This document shows, one piece after another, positions 9,233-21,254 of a stretch of 64,000 nucleotides of DNA. The DNA is from Candidatus Anaeroferrophillacea bacterium (lineage in GTDB: Bacteria > Desulfobacterota > Anaeroferrophillalia > Anaeroferrophillales > Anaeroferrophillaceae), in the NCBI GenBank assembly GCA_016933675.1, contig JAFGAM010000126.1, forward strand, positions 80,905-144,904, given 5' to 3'. How positions within the stretch are numbered: the first letter of the stretch is position 1; each line of letters starts with the position of its first letter. A program made the translations under genes and the position numbers. The notes beneath the pieces were generated by a model, which made no database searches, had not been told where the DNA came from, and saw only the letters and a list, made by a program, of their open reading frames with translations.

Positions 9233-10594
9233 CTAACCGTCCCCCGCCCCCAGGTGCAGACGCACCAGCTCGGCCAGCTCGCGGACGTAGGCATCGATCA
9301 TCTCCGGATCGTCGCCCTCCATCATGATTCTGAGCTTTGCCTCGGTACCGGAGTAGCGGATCAGCAGCCGGCCGCGGCCGTTTACCTCCGCTTCGATCTG
9401 CGTCATGCGTTCGGCCACCACCGGCACCTCGGCCAGCGGAACCTTTTCCTTCACCTTGACGTTGGTCAGGACCTGCGGATAGACTTCCATCACCGTCGCC
9501 AGTTCCGACAGCGGTTTACCCGTGGCCACCATCACCGCGAGTACCTGCAGCGCCGAAAGGATACCGTCGCCGGTGGTGTTGTGATTCATGAAGATCAGGT
9601 GGCCGGACTGTTCGCCGCCGAAATTATAGCCGCGGGCGCGCATCTCCTCGACCACGTAGCGGTCCCCAACCCGGGTGCGCACCACCCGGATGCCCTGTGG
9701 CTCCAGGGCCTTTTCGAGCCCCATGTTGCTCATCACCGTGGCCACCAGGGTCTGTTGCTTCAGTTCGCCGCGCCGGTGCAGCTCGCCGGCGCAGATGGCC
9801 ATGACCTGATCGCCGTTGACCACCTCGCCCTTTTCGTCGACGAAGATCACCCGGTCGGCGTCGCCGTCGAAGGCGATGCCGGCATGGGCGTTGTGCTCCT
9901 TTACCGCCTGCTGCAATCGTTCGGGATGGAGGGAGCCGCAGCCGGCGTTGATATTGGAGCCGTCGGGGCTGGTGCCGATGGCAAAGACCGTGGCTCCGAG
10001 TTCCTCGAACACCGAGGGCGCGATACGATAGGCGGCGCCGTTGGCGCAATCGATCGCCAGCCTGAGCCCTTCCAGAGTCAGCTCGTTGGGAAAGGTATTT
10101 TTCAGAAAGACGATATAGCGGCCGTTGGCGTCATCGATACGGAACGCCTTGCCGACATTGTCCGCCGTCGGCCGCAGGCCGGTGAGGCGGTCTTCGAAAA
10201 TAAGCTGTTCAATTTCCTCTTCGAGCTGGTCGGGCAGCTTGAAGCCGTCACGGGAGAAGATCTTGATGCCATTGTCTTGGTAGGGATTGTGGGAAGCGGA
10301 GATCACCACCCCGGCGTCGGCCCGCATGCTGCGGGTCAGAAAGGCGATGCCCGGAGTCGGCATCGGGCCGATGAGCAGCGCGTCAACCCCCATGGAGCAG
10401 ATGCCCGACACCAGGGCGCTTTCCAGCATGTAGCCCGAGAGTCGCGTATCCTTGCCGATGACGATGCGATGGCGGTGGTCCCGGTGCTTGCAGATGTGGG
10501 CCGTCGCCCGGCCGATAAGCAGGGCCATTTCCGCGGTCATGGGATCCCGGTTGGCTACCCCCCTGACACCGTCGGTACCGAAGAGCTTGCGCAT
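9233..10594 (-). CDS. glmM: Phosphoglucosamine mutase
   Basis: GlmM converts glucosamine-6-phosphate to glucosamine-1-phosphate for peptidoglycan and LPS. The 453-residue protein has the opening [11 protein letters not shown], the phosphoserine loop [16 protein letters not shown] near residue 100, the metal loop [19 protein letters not shown] and the C-terminal phosphate-binding [17 protein letters not shown] precedes the ATG. It follows cdaA and cdaR, an association seen widely in bacteria, where CdaR and GlmM modulate CdaA. Confidence 0.97.
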   Translation of the reverse strand: MRKLFGTDGVRGVANRDPMTAEMALLIGRATAHICKHRDHRHRIVIGKDTRLSGYMLESALVSGICSMGVDALLIGPMPTPGIAFLTRSMRADAGVVISASHNPYQDNGIKIFSRDGFKLPDQLEEEIEQLIFEDRLTGLRPTADNVGKAFRIDDANGRYIVFLKNTFPNELTLEGLRLAIDCANGAAYRIAPSVFEELGATVFAIGTSPDGSNINAGCGSLHPERLQQAVKEHNAHAGIAFDGDADRVIFVDEKGEVVNGDQVMAICAGELHRRGELKQQTLVATVMSNMGLEKALEPQGIRVVRTRVGDRYVVEEMRARGYNFGGEQSGHLIFMNHNTTGDGILSALQVLAVMVATGKPLSELATVMEVYPQVLTNVKVKEKVPLAEVPVVAERMTQIEAEVNGRGRLLIRYSGTEAKLRIMMEGDDPEMIDAYVRELAELVRLHLGAGDG

Positions 10595-10596
10595 GT

Positions 10597-11568
10597 TTAC
10601 TCCTGGTTACGGTTTGGTTCTTTCCTGTCGTTTTCATCCGCCCGGAAGATAACCTCGAGCGCTTCGGGATTGGCGGACAGCAGCAGGACGCGTTCCGGCA
10701 ACCGCACGTTCACCGGCAGTTGCAAGTCGCCTTCGCCCGATATCCCGCTCAGCGGCGCCAGGTTCACGACCGCCACGGTGGCATCGCGGATGTCATCCAG
10801 CAGCATGGTCTGTGGACAGTCCACTTGAATATCGACAAAATAGTGACTGAAACTCAGCCGGCTCAGCCCCTCGGGCCGATTGACGAAATTGATCCGCACC
10901 CCCTTGATGCTCCGATGCACCCGCTCCTCGCGGATCTCGGCGGTAACCCGGACGGCAAGCGGGTCGATGAACTTCAGCCTCCCGGGCACGAAGACCAGCG
11001 GCACATCACGTTCCATGCGGCCGTCGATCTCCGCGAGATTGACGGGCTTGGTGGCGATCCGCTCGATGTCCTCGAGATAGGTCCGGGTACCGCGGACGAG
11101 TACCGTCTCCGGCACCGCCGCCAGACGGCTGAGAACGTACCCCGGCGGTACCGCGCCGACGGTAGTGACCTCCACCGGCAGCCGTTTCTCGACGATCCGG
11201 TCGAGCACCACGGTGATGCTTACCGGCGAGATATCGACGACAGCAACGCCGAGCGGCAGGTTCTTCAGGTATTTCTGGTCCAGCAGGACGATGTTTTCGC
11301 CGATGTCCGCGGCACTGAGGTTGACACTGAAGATCGGCGGCTTGTCGTTGAGCGGCCGCAGCAGGGTTGCCGAACCCTTGACCCGGATATGGATCGCCGA
11401 GGGAACATCATTGACGATGGTGACCGCCTCGGGAATGCCCTTGAACTCCACCGGGATCTCCATCCCCTGCTCGGTTTTGCTTTCGCCGATGACGAAAAAC
11501 CACAGCAGGACAGCGATGATCAGGGAGAGGATCTTGAGGTTGAGATTGTTGAACATGATGCCCGTCAT
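10597..11568 (-). CDS. cdaR: CdaR/YbbR-domain regulator of diadenylate cyclase
   Basis: The 323-residue protein has one N-terminal membrane segment ([18 protein letters not shown], about residues 9-26). A periplasmic part built of YbbR-type repeats follows, recognisable in strand patterns such as [26 protein letters not shown] and [10 protein letters not shown]. It starts 5 bases after the cdaA stop, so the two are made together. In characterised systems CdaR regulates CdaA, and that role is inferred here. Confidence 0.9.
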   Translation of the reverse strand: MTGIMFNNLNLKILSLIIAVLLWFFVIGESKTEQGMEIPVEFKGIPEAVTIVNDVPSAIHIRVKGSATLLRPLNDKPPIFSVNLSAADIGENIVLLDQKYLKNLPLGVAVVDISPVSITVVLDRIVEKRLPVEVTTVGAVPPGYVLSRLAAVPETVLVRGTRTYLEDIERIATKPVNLAEIDGRMERDVPLVFVPGRLKFIDPLAVRVTAEIREERVHRSIKGVRINFVNRPEGLSRLSFSHYFVDIQVDCPQTMLLDDIRDATVAVVNLAPLSGISGEGDLQLPVNVRLPERVLLLSANPEALEVIFRADENDRKEPNRNQE

Positions 11569-11573
11569 AAAAC

Positions 11574-12380
11574 CTACCGGGAACGAAACATTTCGCGCCA
11601 GGACTGAAAGTTGAAAGTGCCTCGGGCGCGCTGGCGGGGACCGAAGAGGCGCTTCAGGATACGGCGCAGCGAATCGGCGTCCTGACTGCGGGTCAGTTTG
11701 CCGCCCATGGCAAGCGAGATGTCGCCGGTTTCCTCGGAAACCACGATTACCACCGCATCGGTCTCCTCGGTGATACCCACGGCCGCCCGATGACGGGTGC
11801 CGTAATGCTTGTCGACCAGCAGGCTGCTGGTCAGCGGCAGAAAACAGCCGGCGGCCAGTACCCGTCCGTCGTTGATCACCACGGCGCCATCATGGATGGG
11901 CGATGCCGGGTTGAAGATACTCACCAGCAGGTTGTCGGTGATGTGACCGTCGATGAGCACACCGCCTTCGACGATGGCCGGCATCTTGTTTTCCCGTGCG
12001 AAGACCAGCAGGGCACCGATACGCTTGAGCGACATGGTGACGCAGGCCTTGATGGTCTCCTCGATGTAGCGTTCCTCCTCCAGCGGGTTGCGGGCGAATG
12101 AGGTCTTGCCCGCCTTTGCCAGCGCCCGACGGATTTCATTCTGGAACAGCACGATGATGATCAACACGATGGAGCTGAGGAAACCGTTGAGGATCCAGTG
12201 CAGGGTATAGAGCCCCAGGTAGTTGGAGGCCCCGTAGATGATGAAAACGAGGAACAGTCCTAAAAGTATCTGGAAGGCACGGGTGCCGCGGATGATCAGC
12301 AGCACCTGGTAGATCAGGAAGGCGACGATGAGGATGTCGAAGACATCCTGCCACCGGAGGTTGTAGAAAAATTCCACCAT
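11574..12380 (-). CDS. cdaA: Membrane diadenylate cyclase CdaA
   Basis: CdaA makes c-di-AMP from two ATP. Three N-terminal membrane helices (about residues 13-31, 36-53 and 60-81) precede the DAC domain, where the catalytic motifs SPIHDGAVVI (DGA) and GTRHRAAVGI (RHR) are intact. The length of 268 residues is normal. A c-di-AMP target such as a potassium transporter is not in this window. A 233-base spacer separates it from folP upstream. Confidence 0.95.
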   Translation of the reverse strand: MVEFFYNLRWQDVFDILIVAFLIYQVLLIIRGTRAFQILLGLFLVFIIYGASNYLGLYTLHWILNGFLSSIVLIIIVLFQNEIRRALAKAGKTSFARNPLEEERYIEETIKACVTMSLKRIGALLVFARENKMPAIVEGGVLIDGHITDNLLVSIFNPASPIHDGAVVINDGRVLAAGCFLPLTSSLLVDKHYGTRHRAAVGITEETDAVVIVVSEETGDISLAMGGKLTRSQDADSLRRILKRLFGPRQRARGTFNFQSWREMFRSR

Positions 12381-12613
12381 CTGCCGTCTTCACCGGCCGG
12401 GATCGGAAGTTTATCGATATTGATGTAAGCGCCACAATTGGCCGGATACATATGTGCGGGCCGGCACCTTCACCGCTTCATGTCCGCGGCGCTCAGGACC
12501 CGGGAAACGCGGTGTCACCTGAGGTCGAGTGAACCGGGCCACAGGGTCTGTCTGCGGGAGGCACGGCACCGGCAGACAGCGAAAAAGAGTGAGCGGTGAC
12601 GAAACGGCCGGGA

Positions 12614-13830
12614 TTACCGGGCGGCGCCACGTATCGCCTCCATCATGCGCACCGCATCCCTGGCCGCGGCAACGTCGTGGACGCGGACAATCTGGACGCC
12701 TTTGGCGACGGCATGGGCCAGCGTCGCCAGGGTGCCGGCAAGCCGATCGTCGACCTCGCGACCGGTAATGCGGCCGATGAAGGACTTGCGCGAGGTCCCC
12801 AGCAGTACCGGCAGGCCGAGGGAATGGAACTCTCCGAGACAGCGCATGATGGTCAGGTTGTGCTCCAGGGTCTTGCCGAAACCGATGCCCGGGTCGATAA
12901 TGATCCGCTCACGCGCCACCCCGGCGGCCACCGCTCTATTCACCATCTCTTGAAGTTCGGCGAGAATTTCCGCCACCACGTCGTCGTAGTGCGGTTCCCG
13001 CTGCATGGTCTCGGGGGTGCTCTGCATGTGCATCAGGCAGAGCCGGGCACCGGTTTGCGCCGCCACCGCGAGGATGGCGGGGTCGATCCGGCCGCCGCTG
13101 ATATCGTTGATCATATCGGCACCGGCGGTAACGGCGGCACCGGCAACCCCGCTTTTGCAGGTATCGATGGATATGGGAATATCCGGCCACTCACGCCTGA
13201 GGTCGGCAATCACCGGCTCCACCCGGCCGATCTCCTCGTCGGCGTCCACCGCCCGGGAACCGGGGCGGGTCGATTCGCCGCCGATGTCGATGATGTCGGC
13301 ACCCTCGTCGATCATCCGCCGGGCGTGTTCCAGGGCCCGGTCGGCGGTGAAGAAACGATTGCCGTCAGAAAATGAATCCGGGGTCACGTTGAGGGTACCC
13401 ATGATCAGGGTCCGCTGCCGGAGATCCACGTCGAGTCCGCGACAGGTGAACGGCTGCGGTTCCCGGCCGTCATAATGGTCCAGCACGGCGCGGATCTGCT
13501 CCCCCAGGCGGGCAAGGGAAAACGGCTGGGGCTTGAGTTTCCGGAGAAATCTGCCATACTGTTTGTGCGTGGCGCTGAGCAGTACCGGGCCATCGGGGGC
13601 GGAGCAGTCGATGACGCCGCGGCTGACGGCGGCCTCGCCGCCCACCGCGAGCATCTCCTGTTTGATGATATTCGCCGCCCGGGCCGGCAGCGGGCCGACG
13701 CGCAGGGTGGTGTGTACCATCTTGCGCTTCATCAGGCCGATGCCGTGCCGGTCGCTGCCGATGCGCTCCATGGCCGTGGCGGCGTCATCGGCGTCGGCCA
13801 GGTCGAGACGGTGAACATGGAAGGTCCGCA

Positions 13831-13834
<4 letters not shown>
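12614..13834 (-). CDS. folP: Dihydropteroate synthase, long form
   Basis: FolP joins p-aminobenzoate to the pterin pyrophosphate in folate synthesis. The catalytic barrel starts near residue 140 with [15 protein letters not shown] and includes [44 protein letters not shown] and [10 protein letters not shown]. About 135 extra N-terminal residues precede it. I recall such a long form from Geobacter-type FolP; the function of the extension is unknown to me. The ATG overlaps the ftsH stop by 4 bases. Confidence 0.94.
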
Positions 13835-15783
<1,949 letters not shown>

Positions 15784-15976
15784 TCTGTGTTATGTTGTGA
15801 AAAGATCTGCCTTTCCCGGGTGCGGCACAGCCGTTGCGCCGGGGAGTTCAAGCTCTCTGCGACAGGCGGAAAATCGGCATGGAGAATCGAAAAAACGAAT
15901 TGATTCTGTACCATAGGTACCCCCTTTCATTCAAGGAAAAAGCTCCGTTGGCCCCTGACGGCGGGAAGGTTGGAAG

Positions 15977-17986
15977 ATGAGAAAAAAGGTTTCCGGCGTC
16001 ATCGAATTCGTCCGCGGCACCCCCTGTTTCATTGCCGACTACGGCAGCCGCGAACCTGTTTCCATTTCCTGGGGCATGCAGCAGCGCTACCGCTTCTTCG
16101 CCGGCGACCGGCTCACCGCAAGCCTGGAAACCGACCGCCGCGGACGGCTGCAGGCACTGCCGGTAGAGATCCTCCAGCGGGCGGTGGAGACGATCAACGG
16201 GGTTGTCCGCCGCGCCCCGGACGGCACCCTGTTGCTCGAACCATTTACCCGCTTTCCTTTCGACCCGGTGGTCATCGAGACGCCGGATGACGGCACCCCG
16301 CCCCCGGCCGCGGGGGCGGCAGTAACCGTGCGACTGACGGTCTACGCCGGCGGCGACAATCCGGCCCGGGGCCGGATCGCGGGCACCTTCGGGATGTTCC
16401 GCACTCCCGGCGTCGATACCCGGCTGGTGATCGCCGCCCACGACTTGCCGGACCGCTTTCCCCGTGGTTGCCGGGCGGCAGCGCGGGAGCTGGCCCGGCC
16501 GGTGGAACGCCGGGACCGGCGCGACCGCACCGACTTGCGGAACAAGGCCTTCGTCACCATCGACGGCGAGGACGCACGGGATTTTGACGACGCGGTGGCC
16601 ATCGACCCGCTGCCCGACAGCGGCTGGCGGCTGTACATCGCCATCGCCGATGTAAGCCACTACGTCACCCCGGGCAGTATCGTCGATCGGGAGGCACGGC
16701 GCCGCGGCACCAGCGTCTATTTTCCCGACCGCTGCCTGCCGATGCTGCCGGAGGAACTTTCCAACGGCATCTGCAGCCTGAAACCCGGCGAAGAACGGCT
16801 GGCGGTGACCGCGATCATCGAATTCGATGCCGCCGGCAAACCGTGTCACGAGCAGTTTTGTCCGGCGGTGATCCGCAGCCAGGCGCGGCTGACCTACAAC
16901 CTGGTAGCGGCGGTCCTTGCCGGTGGCCGGCCCCAAGGCCGGGGTGCCGCCGGTGCCCGGGAACAGTCGGAGCAGCTCCGAAACATGGGCCGGCTGGCGG
17001 CGCTTTTGCGAAAACGACGCCTGGCCCGCGGCAGTCTGGATTTCGATCTGCCCGAGGCACAGATTGTTTTCGACCGTGACGGTCGGGTGACCGACGTCCA
17101 TCCCTTGGAGCGCAACGACGCCCACCGGCTCATCGAAGAATTCATGCTCGCCGCCAACGAGGCGGTGGCCACCCGTCTCACCTGGCTCCACGCACCGTTT
17201 CTCTACCGGGTACACGAGCCGCCCGACACCCGCGACACCGGTGAAATCAACCGGATATTGCAATGTTTCGGCTTATCTGTTAAAGGCCGTCAGGCGGTGC
17301 ATCCACGGGCCTTCCAGGAGGTGCTGCGGCAGGCAGCGGGAACGACGGCGGCGGCGCTGGTAAACCGACTGCTGCTGGGTGCCATGCAGAAGGCGGTCTA
17401 TCAGCCGGTGAACGCCGGCCATTTCGGCCTGGCACTGGAAAACTACACCCACTTCACCTCCCCCATCCGCCGCTATCCGGACCTCATGGTACATCGTGAA
17501 CTGAAGCGGCGGCTGTGGCACCGGGGGGAAGACGCCGACCCGTGGGCCGCCGACGAAGCGGCACTCACCGCCGCTGGAGCGCAGTTGTCGACCGCCGAGC
17601 GGCGGGCGATGGAGGCCGAACGCACCGCCGACGCGGTCAAAAAACTGCTCTACCTCGAAGAACAGCCGCCGGAAACGGTGTATGCCGGCATGGTTTCGGG
17701 CATTCACCGGGCGGGAATCTTCGTCACCCTCGACCGGGTCCTGGCCGATGGCCTGATTCCTTTCCGGGTACTGGACGACTATTTCGTCATCGACGCGGAG
17801 AAGATGTCGGCGGTGGGCGAAAACAGCGGCTGGCGCTACACCGTCGGTGACCGCCTGGAGGTGATCGCAACGGATATCGACCCGGTCCGGCGGCGACTGG
17901 ATCTCAAACCCGTGAAACCACCTGTCGGCGGGCGGCGGGCACGGCGACGCTCCTATCGCGGCCGGACCGCAGGAAGACGCAAATGA
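15977..17986 (+). CDS. rnr: RNase II/R family 3'-5' exoribonuclease (RNase R-like)
   Basis: The protein degrades RNA processively from the 3' end. The catalytic RNB domain carries VTIDGEDARDFDDAVAI with the metal-binding aspartates, YFPDRCLPMLPEELSNGICSL, EEFMLAANEAVA and HFTSPIRRYPDLMVHR. An S1 domain lies near the C-terminus (VYAGMVSGIHRAGIFVTL) and a very basic tail (RRARRRSYRG) ends the protein, as in RNase R. At 669 residues it is shorter than E. coli RNase R because the N-terminal helix-turn-helix region is missing. GGAAGG precedes the ATG, and the stop overlaps der by 4 bases. Confidence 0.92.
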   Translation: MRKKVSGVIEFVRGTPCFIADYGSREPVSISWGMQQRYRFFAGDRLTASLETDRRGRLQALPVEILQRAVETINGVVRRAPDGTLLLEPFTRFPFDPVVIETPDDGTPPPAAGAAVTVRLTVYAGGDNPARGRIAGTFGMFRTPGVDTRLVIAAHDLPDRFPRGCRAAARELARPVERRDRRDRTDLRNKAFVTIDGEDARDFDDAVAIDPLPDSGWRLYIAIADVSHYVTPGSIVDREARRRGTSVYFPDRCLPMLPEELSNGICSLKPGEERLAVTAIIEFDAAGKPCHEQFCPAVIRSQARLTYNLVAAVLAGGRPQGRGAAGAREQSEQLRNMGRLAALLRKRRLARGSLDFDLPEAQIVFDRDGRVTDVHPLERNDAHRLIEEFMLAANEAVATRLTWLHAPFLYRVHEPPDTRDTGEINRILQCFGLSVKGRQAVHPRAFQEVLRQAAGTTAAALVNRLLLGAMQKAVYQPVNAGHFGLALENYTHFTSPIRRYPDLMVHRELKRRLWHRGEDADPWAADEAALTAAGAQLSTAERRAMEAERTADAVKKLLYLEEQPPETVYAGMVSGIHRAGIFVTLDRVLADGLIPFRVLDDYFVIDAEKMSAVGENSGWRYTVGDRLEVIATDIDPVRRRLDLKPVKPPVGGRRARRRSYRGRTAGRRK

Positions 17987-19323
17987 CCAAACCTTGTATC
18001 GCCATTGTCGGCCGACCCAATGTCGGCAAATCGACCCTGTTCAACCGCATTGTCCGCCGGCGCCAGGTCATCGTCGCCGACGAGGCCGGGGTGACCCGGG
18101 ACCGTATCTTCGCCGATGCCTGTATCCACGAGCGCGACTTCCTGCTGGTAGACACCGGCGGCATCGTCTTCGCGGCGGATGACGAGATGCAGGCGGAAAT
18201 TACCGGCCAGAGTCTGCTGGCGGTGGCCGAGGCAGACGCGGTGATCTTCCTGCTCGACGGCCTGAGCGGTCCCACCCCCGACGATCACGAGGTCGCCCGC
18301 CAGCTGCGACAGGTGGAGAAACCGATCTTCTGGGTGGTCAACAAGGTCGACAGCGACCGCGCCGAAGCCGACGCGGTGGAGTTCTATCAGTTGGGCATCG
18401 ATCATTTCTTTACCGTGTCCGCCGCCCACGGACGGGGTGTTGGCGATCTGCTGGACGCCGTTGCCGGGGTCTTTTTGCCCACTGCCGGGGCAGAAGAAAA
18501 GCCCTCGGTTGCAGCCACCGAAGATGAAAAGGAGAAACCGCTGCGAGTGGCGGTCATCGGCAAGCCCAACGTCGGCAAGTCGTCGCTGCTCAACCGGTTC
18601 GCCGGCGGCGACCGGCTCATCACCAGCGACCGGCCGGGCACCACCCGCGATGCCGTCGAACTGCCGCTGGAGCGCCGGGGTAAATCATACCTGTTTTTCG
18701 ATACCGCCGGCCTCCGGCGTCGGTCGAAAGTCACCGAACGGCTGGAAACCTACGGCAATATCGCCACGTTGCGGAGCATCGATTTCGCCCGGGTGGTGGT
18801 ACTGATGATCGATGCCGCCGAAGGGCTGACCGACCAGGATATCCGCCTCGCCACGCTGGCCAACGACAAGGGCAAGGCCATCCTCTTCGTTTTCAACAAG
18901 ATAGACACGCTGCCGCCGGGCGTCAACCCGGTCGACCGGCTCTGTCGACCGCTGGCCGAACAGGTGCCGTTTATCCACAAACCTGATTGCGTTGCGATAT
19001 CGGTACGCGACAACCGTAATATCACCAAGCTGTTTCCGTTTATTGACGGCCTGGCGGAAAGACTCGAGAAACGCATCACCACCGGCGTGCTCAACCGCAC
19101 TATCCGGGAGATCACCGACCGGCACCAGCACCCACTGATCCACCATCATCCACTCAAGTTCTTCTACGCCACCCAGATTCGCTACGCGCCGCCCGGGTTC
19201 GTCATCTTCTGCAACACCACTGACGGCATCAGGCCGTCTTACGTCCGGTACCTCACCAAAAACCTCATGGAACGACTTGGGCTCACCGGTATTCCGTTGA
19301 GGATTACCTTTAAAAAACGGTAG
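17983..19323 (+). CDS. der: Ribosome-assembly GTPase Der (EngA)
   Basis: Der is a double-GTPase needed for 50S subunit assembly. The first G domain has GRPNVGKSTLF, DTGGI and NKVD; the second has GKPNVGKSSLLNRF, DTAGL and NKID. The KH-like C-terminal domain ends in LRITFKKR, a family hallmark. The length of 446 residues is typical. It overlaps rnr by ATGA. Confidence 0.97.
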   Translation: MTKPCIAIVGRPNVGKSTLFNRIVRRRQVIVADEAGVTRDRIFADACIHERDFLLVDTGGIVFAADDEMQAEITGQSLLAVAEADAVIFLLDGLSGPTPDDHEVARQLRQVEKPIFWVVNKVDSDRAEADAVEFYQLGIDHFFTVSAAHGRGVGDLLDAVAGVFLPTAGAEEKPSVAATEDEKEKPLRVAVIGKPNVGKSSLLNRFAGGDRLITSDRPGTTRDAVELPLERRGKSYLFFDTAGLRRRSKVTERLETYGNIATLRSIDFARVVVLMIDAAEGLTDQDIRLATLANDKGKAILFVFNKIDTLPPGVNPVDRLCRPLAEQVPFIHKPDCVAISVRDNRNITKLFPFIDGLAERLEKRITTGVLNRTIREITDRHQHPLIHHHPLKFFYATQIRYAPPGFVIFCNTTDGIRPSYVRYLTKNLMERLGLTGIPLRITFKKR

Positions 19324-19340
19324 GTTTCATCTTTTTCTCC

Positions 19341-19369
19341 TTGACACCGCAAGGCAAAATAGTTAATAG
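19341..19369 (+). promoter_or_regulatory. Candidate sigma70 promoter for IHF gene and pgsA
   Basis: A consensus TTGACA (19341-19346) lies in the AT-rich spacer after der. Seventeen bases downstream is TAATAG, a poor -10 match. The IHF start is 110 bases further on. Confidence 0.3.
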
Positions 19370-19479
19370 ATTTTAATATTTTAGGGTACTGCTCCGTTAA
19401 TATCTCAAGTACTATATCAGCTTCTTTCACTGAACCACATGTTTTTGCGGCTTTATCACCGTCGTATCGAGGGAATGAG

Positions 19480-19782
19480 ATGAACAAATCGGAAATGATC
19501 GAGGAACTGGCAGTCCAGGCGGATCTGAATCACAAGGTCGCCGAGACGATTGTCAATCTGGTGATCGACAGCATGAAATCAGCCCTCATCGAAGGTGACC
19601 GGATAGAGTTGCGGGGATTCGGCAGTTTTCACATCGAGGAGTATCAGTCCTACACCGGGCGCAACCCGAAGACCGGCGCTTCCATCGAGGTTCCGCCGAA
19701 AAAGCTGCCGTTTTTCAAGGCCGGCAAGGAACTGAAGGAAAAAATCAACAACCAATTCCTCGACGAATTGAACCAGGAATAG
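19480..19782 (+). CDS. ihfB: Integration host factor / HU family DNA-binding protein (IHF beta-like)
   Basis: The 100-residue protein bends or compacts DNA as a dimer. It starts MNKSEMIEELA and has IELRGFGSFHI and the arm GRNPKTGASIEVPPKKLPFFKAGKELK. The sequence GRNPKTG with the absence of HU-type features suggests the IHF beta branch, though assignment within the family is by eye only. GAGGGAATGAG precedes the ATG. Confidence 0.85.
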   Translation: MNKSEMIEELAVQADLNHKVAETIVNLVIDSMKSALIEGDRIELRGFGSFHIEEYQSYTGRNPKTGASIEVPPKKLPFFKAGKELKEKINNQFLDELNQE

Positions 19783-19791
19783 CGCCCGCCA

Positions 19792-20427
19792 ATGGACTAT
19801 CAGACGTCAGCCGACAGCGGTAGGACCAGCCAGTTTATGGCCTTTCTGCGCAATCCCGAAAACCTCCCCAATATTCTGACCATGTCACGGATACTGGCGG
19901 TCCCTCTGATCATCCTGCTGCTTTACAGCACCAACCGCTGGATCAATCTGTTCACCGCCGTGGTCTTTGTATTGGCGGCGGTCACCGATGCCCTGGACGG
20001 CTATCTCGCCCGCAAGCATCATACCGTCACCCCGCTCGGCAAACTGCTGGATCCGGTGGCCGACAAGGTTCTCGTCCTGTCGGCCTTCGTCATGCTGGTG
20101 CATCTGGGCCGCGCATCGGCGTGGATCGTCTGCCTGATTATCTGTCGTGAAGTGGCCATCACCGGGCTCCGGGCGATTATGGCGGAACAGGGAATCGTCG
20201 TCGCCGCCAGCGGCTGGGCGAAGTACAAGACCATCTTCCAGATCGTCGCGGTGGTGGCCCTGACGATTCACTACCCTTTTCTCTTCACAGTCGACTCGCA
20301 GGTGGTGGGTACGGTGTTTCTCTGGCTGGCCCTCTTCCTGACCCTGTGGACCGGTTATGATTACTTTCGACATGCCATGAGGTATATCATTGGCGGGAAA
20401 ACAGCGGACCGGGAATCTCATGGGTAG
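19792..20427 (+). CDS. pgsA: CDP-diacylglycerol-glycerol-3-phosphate 3-phosphatidyltransferase
   Basis: PgsA makes phosphatidylglycerophosphate, the precursor of phosphatidylglycerol and cardiolipin. The CDP-alcohol phosphotransferase signature is complete: DALDGYLARKHHTVTPLGKL followed by LDPVADK. Several hydrophobic helices span the 211 residues. It starts 9 bases after the IHF stop and precedes the tRNA cluster, as in Desulfuromonadia. Confidence 0.95.
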   Translation: MDYQTSADSGRTSQFMAFLRNPENLPNILTMSRILAVPLIILLLYSTNRWINLFTAVVFVLAAVTDALDGYLARKHHTVTPLGKLLDPVADKVLVLSAFVMLVHLGRASAWIVCLIICREVAITGLRAIMAEQGIVVAASGWAKYKTIFQIVAVVALTIHYPFLFTVDSQVVGTVFLWLALFLTLWTGYDYFRHAMRYIIGGKTADRESHG

Positions 20428-20549
20428 GTCCCGCCGGGAGATCTTTCAGAGATCTGCCCTGATGACCGCGGCATCAATTTCTGGTGATTTTTTCATTGAC
20501 ATGGAGACGGAAAAAAGATACAAAGCACTCCGCAAACGCTGCAGGACGT

Positions 20550-20624
<75 letters not shown>

Positions 20625-20640
20625 CCACCCGGTGGCGGAC

Positions 20641-20669
20641 AAAATCAGCATCGCGATGCTGATTTTTTT
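20641..20669 (+). terminator. Intrinsic-terminator-like hairpin between tRNA-Gly and tRNA-Cys
   Basis: AAAATCAGCATCG and CGATGCTGATTTT form a perfect 13-bp palindrome followed by further Ts, 16 bases after the tRNA-Gly CCA. It has the shape of a rho-independent terminator, though with no unpaired loop bases. It would partly separate the tRNA-Gly transcript from tRNA-Cys. Confidence 0.6.
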
Positions 20670-20679
20670 GTATCGGCAA

Positions 20680-20754
<75 letters not shown>

Positions 20755-20825
20755 TCCCCCTCCCACCCCCATTACTCGTCTTTCTCATCCTGCGTTTACG
20801 TCGACGGACAGCAGCCGTGTCATGC

Positions 20826-20909
20826 GCCTGGGTGGCGGAACTGGTAGACGCAAGGGACTTAAAATCCCTCGGTATTCGTACCGTGCCGGTTCGATCCCGG
20901 CTCCAGGCA
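20826..20909 (+). tRNA. tRNA-Leu (TAA)
   Basis: The acceptor GCCTGGG pairs with TCCAGGC. The anticodon loop is CTTAAAA, and a long variable arm (about CGGTATTCGTACCG) marks a class II tRNA. The T-arm is CCGGTTCGATCCCGG. The discriminator A is followed by TCA, so CCA is not fully encoded, unlike the two tRNAs upstream. Confidence 0.95.
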
Positions 20910-21254
20910 TCAAATAATAAAAACAGGTTCTTGCAAGATGTTGGCCGGCCCCTGTGGCATTGTTTTCCGACGCCCACTCTGACCTGAAAAACACCAGAAC
21001 AAACACCAAAAGGATATTTCCGGGCTTACGAGACTGTCCCTCCCGGTGAATCAAGACATCTTGCCGCCCCGGAGCGGAGTAGCGGACCGCTTTCCATGAT
21101 TTTCCGGGCGGCGGCCGCAGATAGGTGGCATGCTGAAACGAGCGCGTCGCGTCGGCGTAGCGGCCGTGGTCGAGGGAGAGGCAGCCGAGATTGTGTTGTA
21201 GGCATGTTCTGATACATGCGTTGGACAAGAATAAAGCGGCGCGGGATTTCAGCG
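20910..21254. other. Gene-poor spacer after the tRNA cluster, with a possible TPR-gene remnant
   Basis: No complete gene is credible here. On the minus strand, around 21110-21215, translation gives LQHNLGCLSLDHGRYADATR followed by SFQHATYLRP, a good tetratricopeptide-repeat match. The surrounding ORF runs through tRNA-Leu, so it is not a functional gene. It may be a decayed fragment or a chance match. Confidence 0.3.

Noticed and set aside
9254-10828. 524-residue plus-strand ORF opposite glmM and cdaR
   Set aside because: It is antisense to two certain genes, is rich in His/Gly/Arg from GC-biased shadow codons, and has no domain pattern.
15848-17263. 471-residue minus-strand ORF opposite RNase R
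   Set aside because: It is the mirror of the rnr coding frame, which has intact catalytic motifs and a ribosome-binding site.
19239-19487. 82-residue minus-strand ORF between der and the IHF gene
   Set aside because: It overlaps the ends of both genes in antisense and shows no family features.
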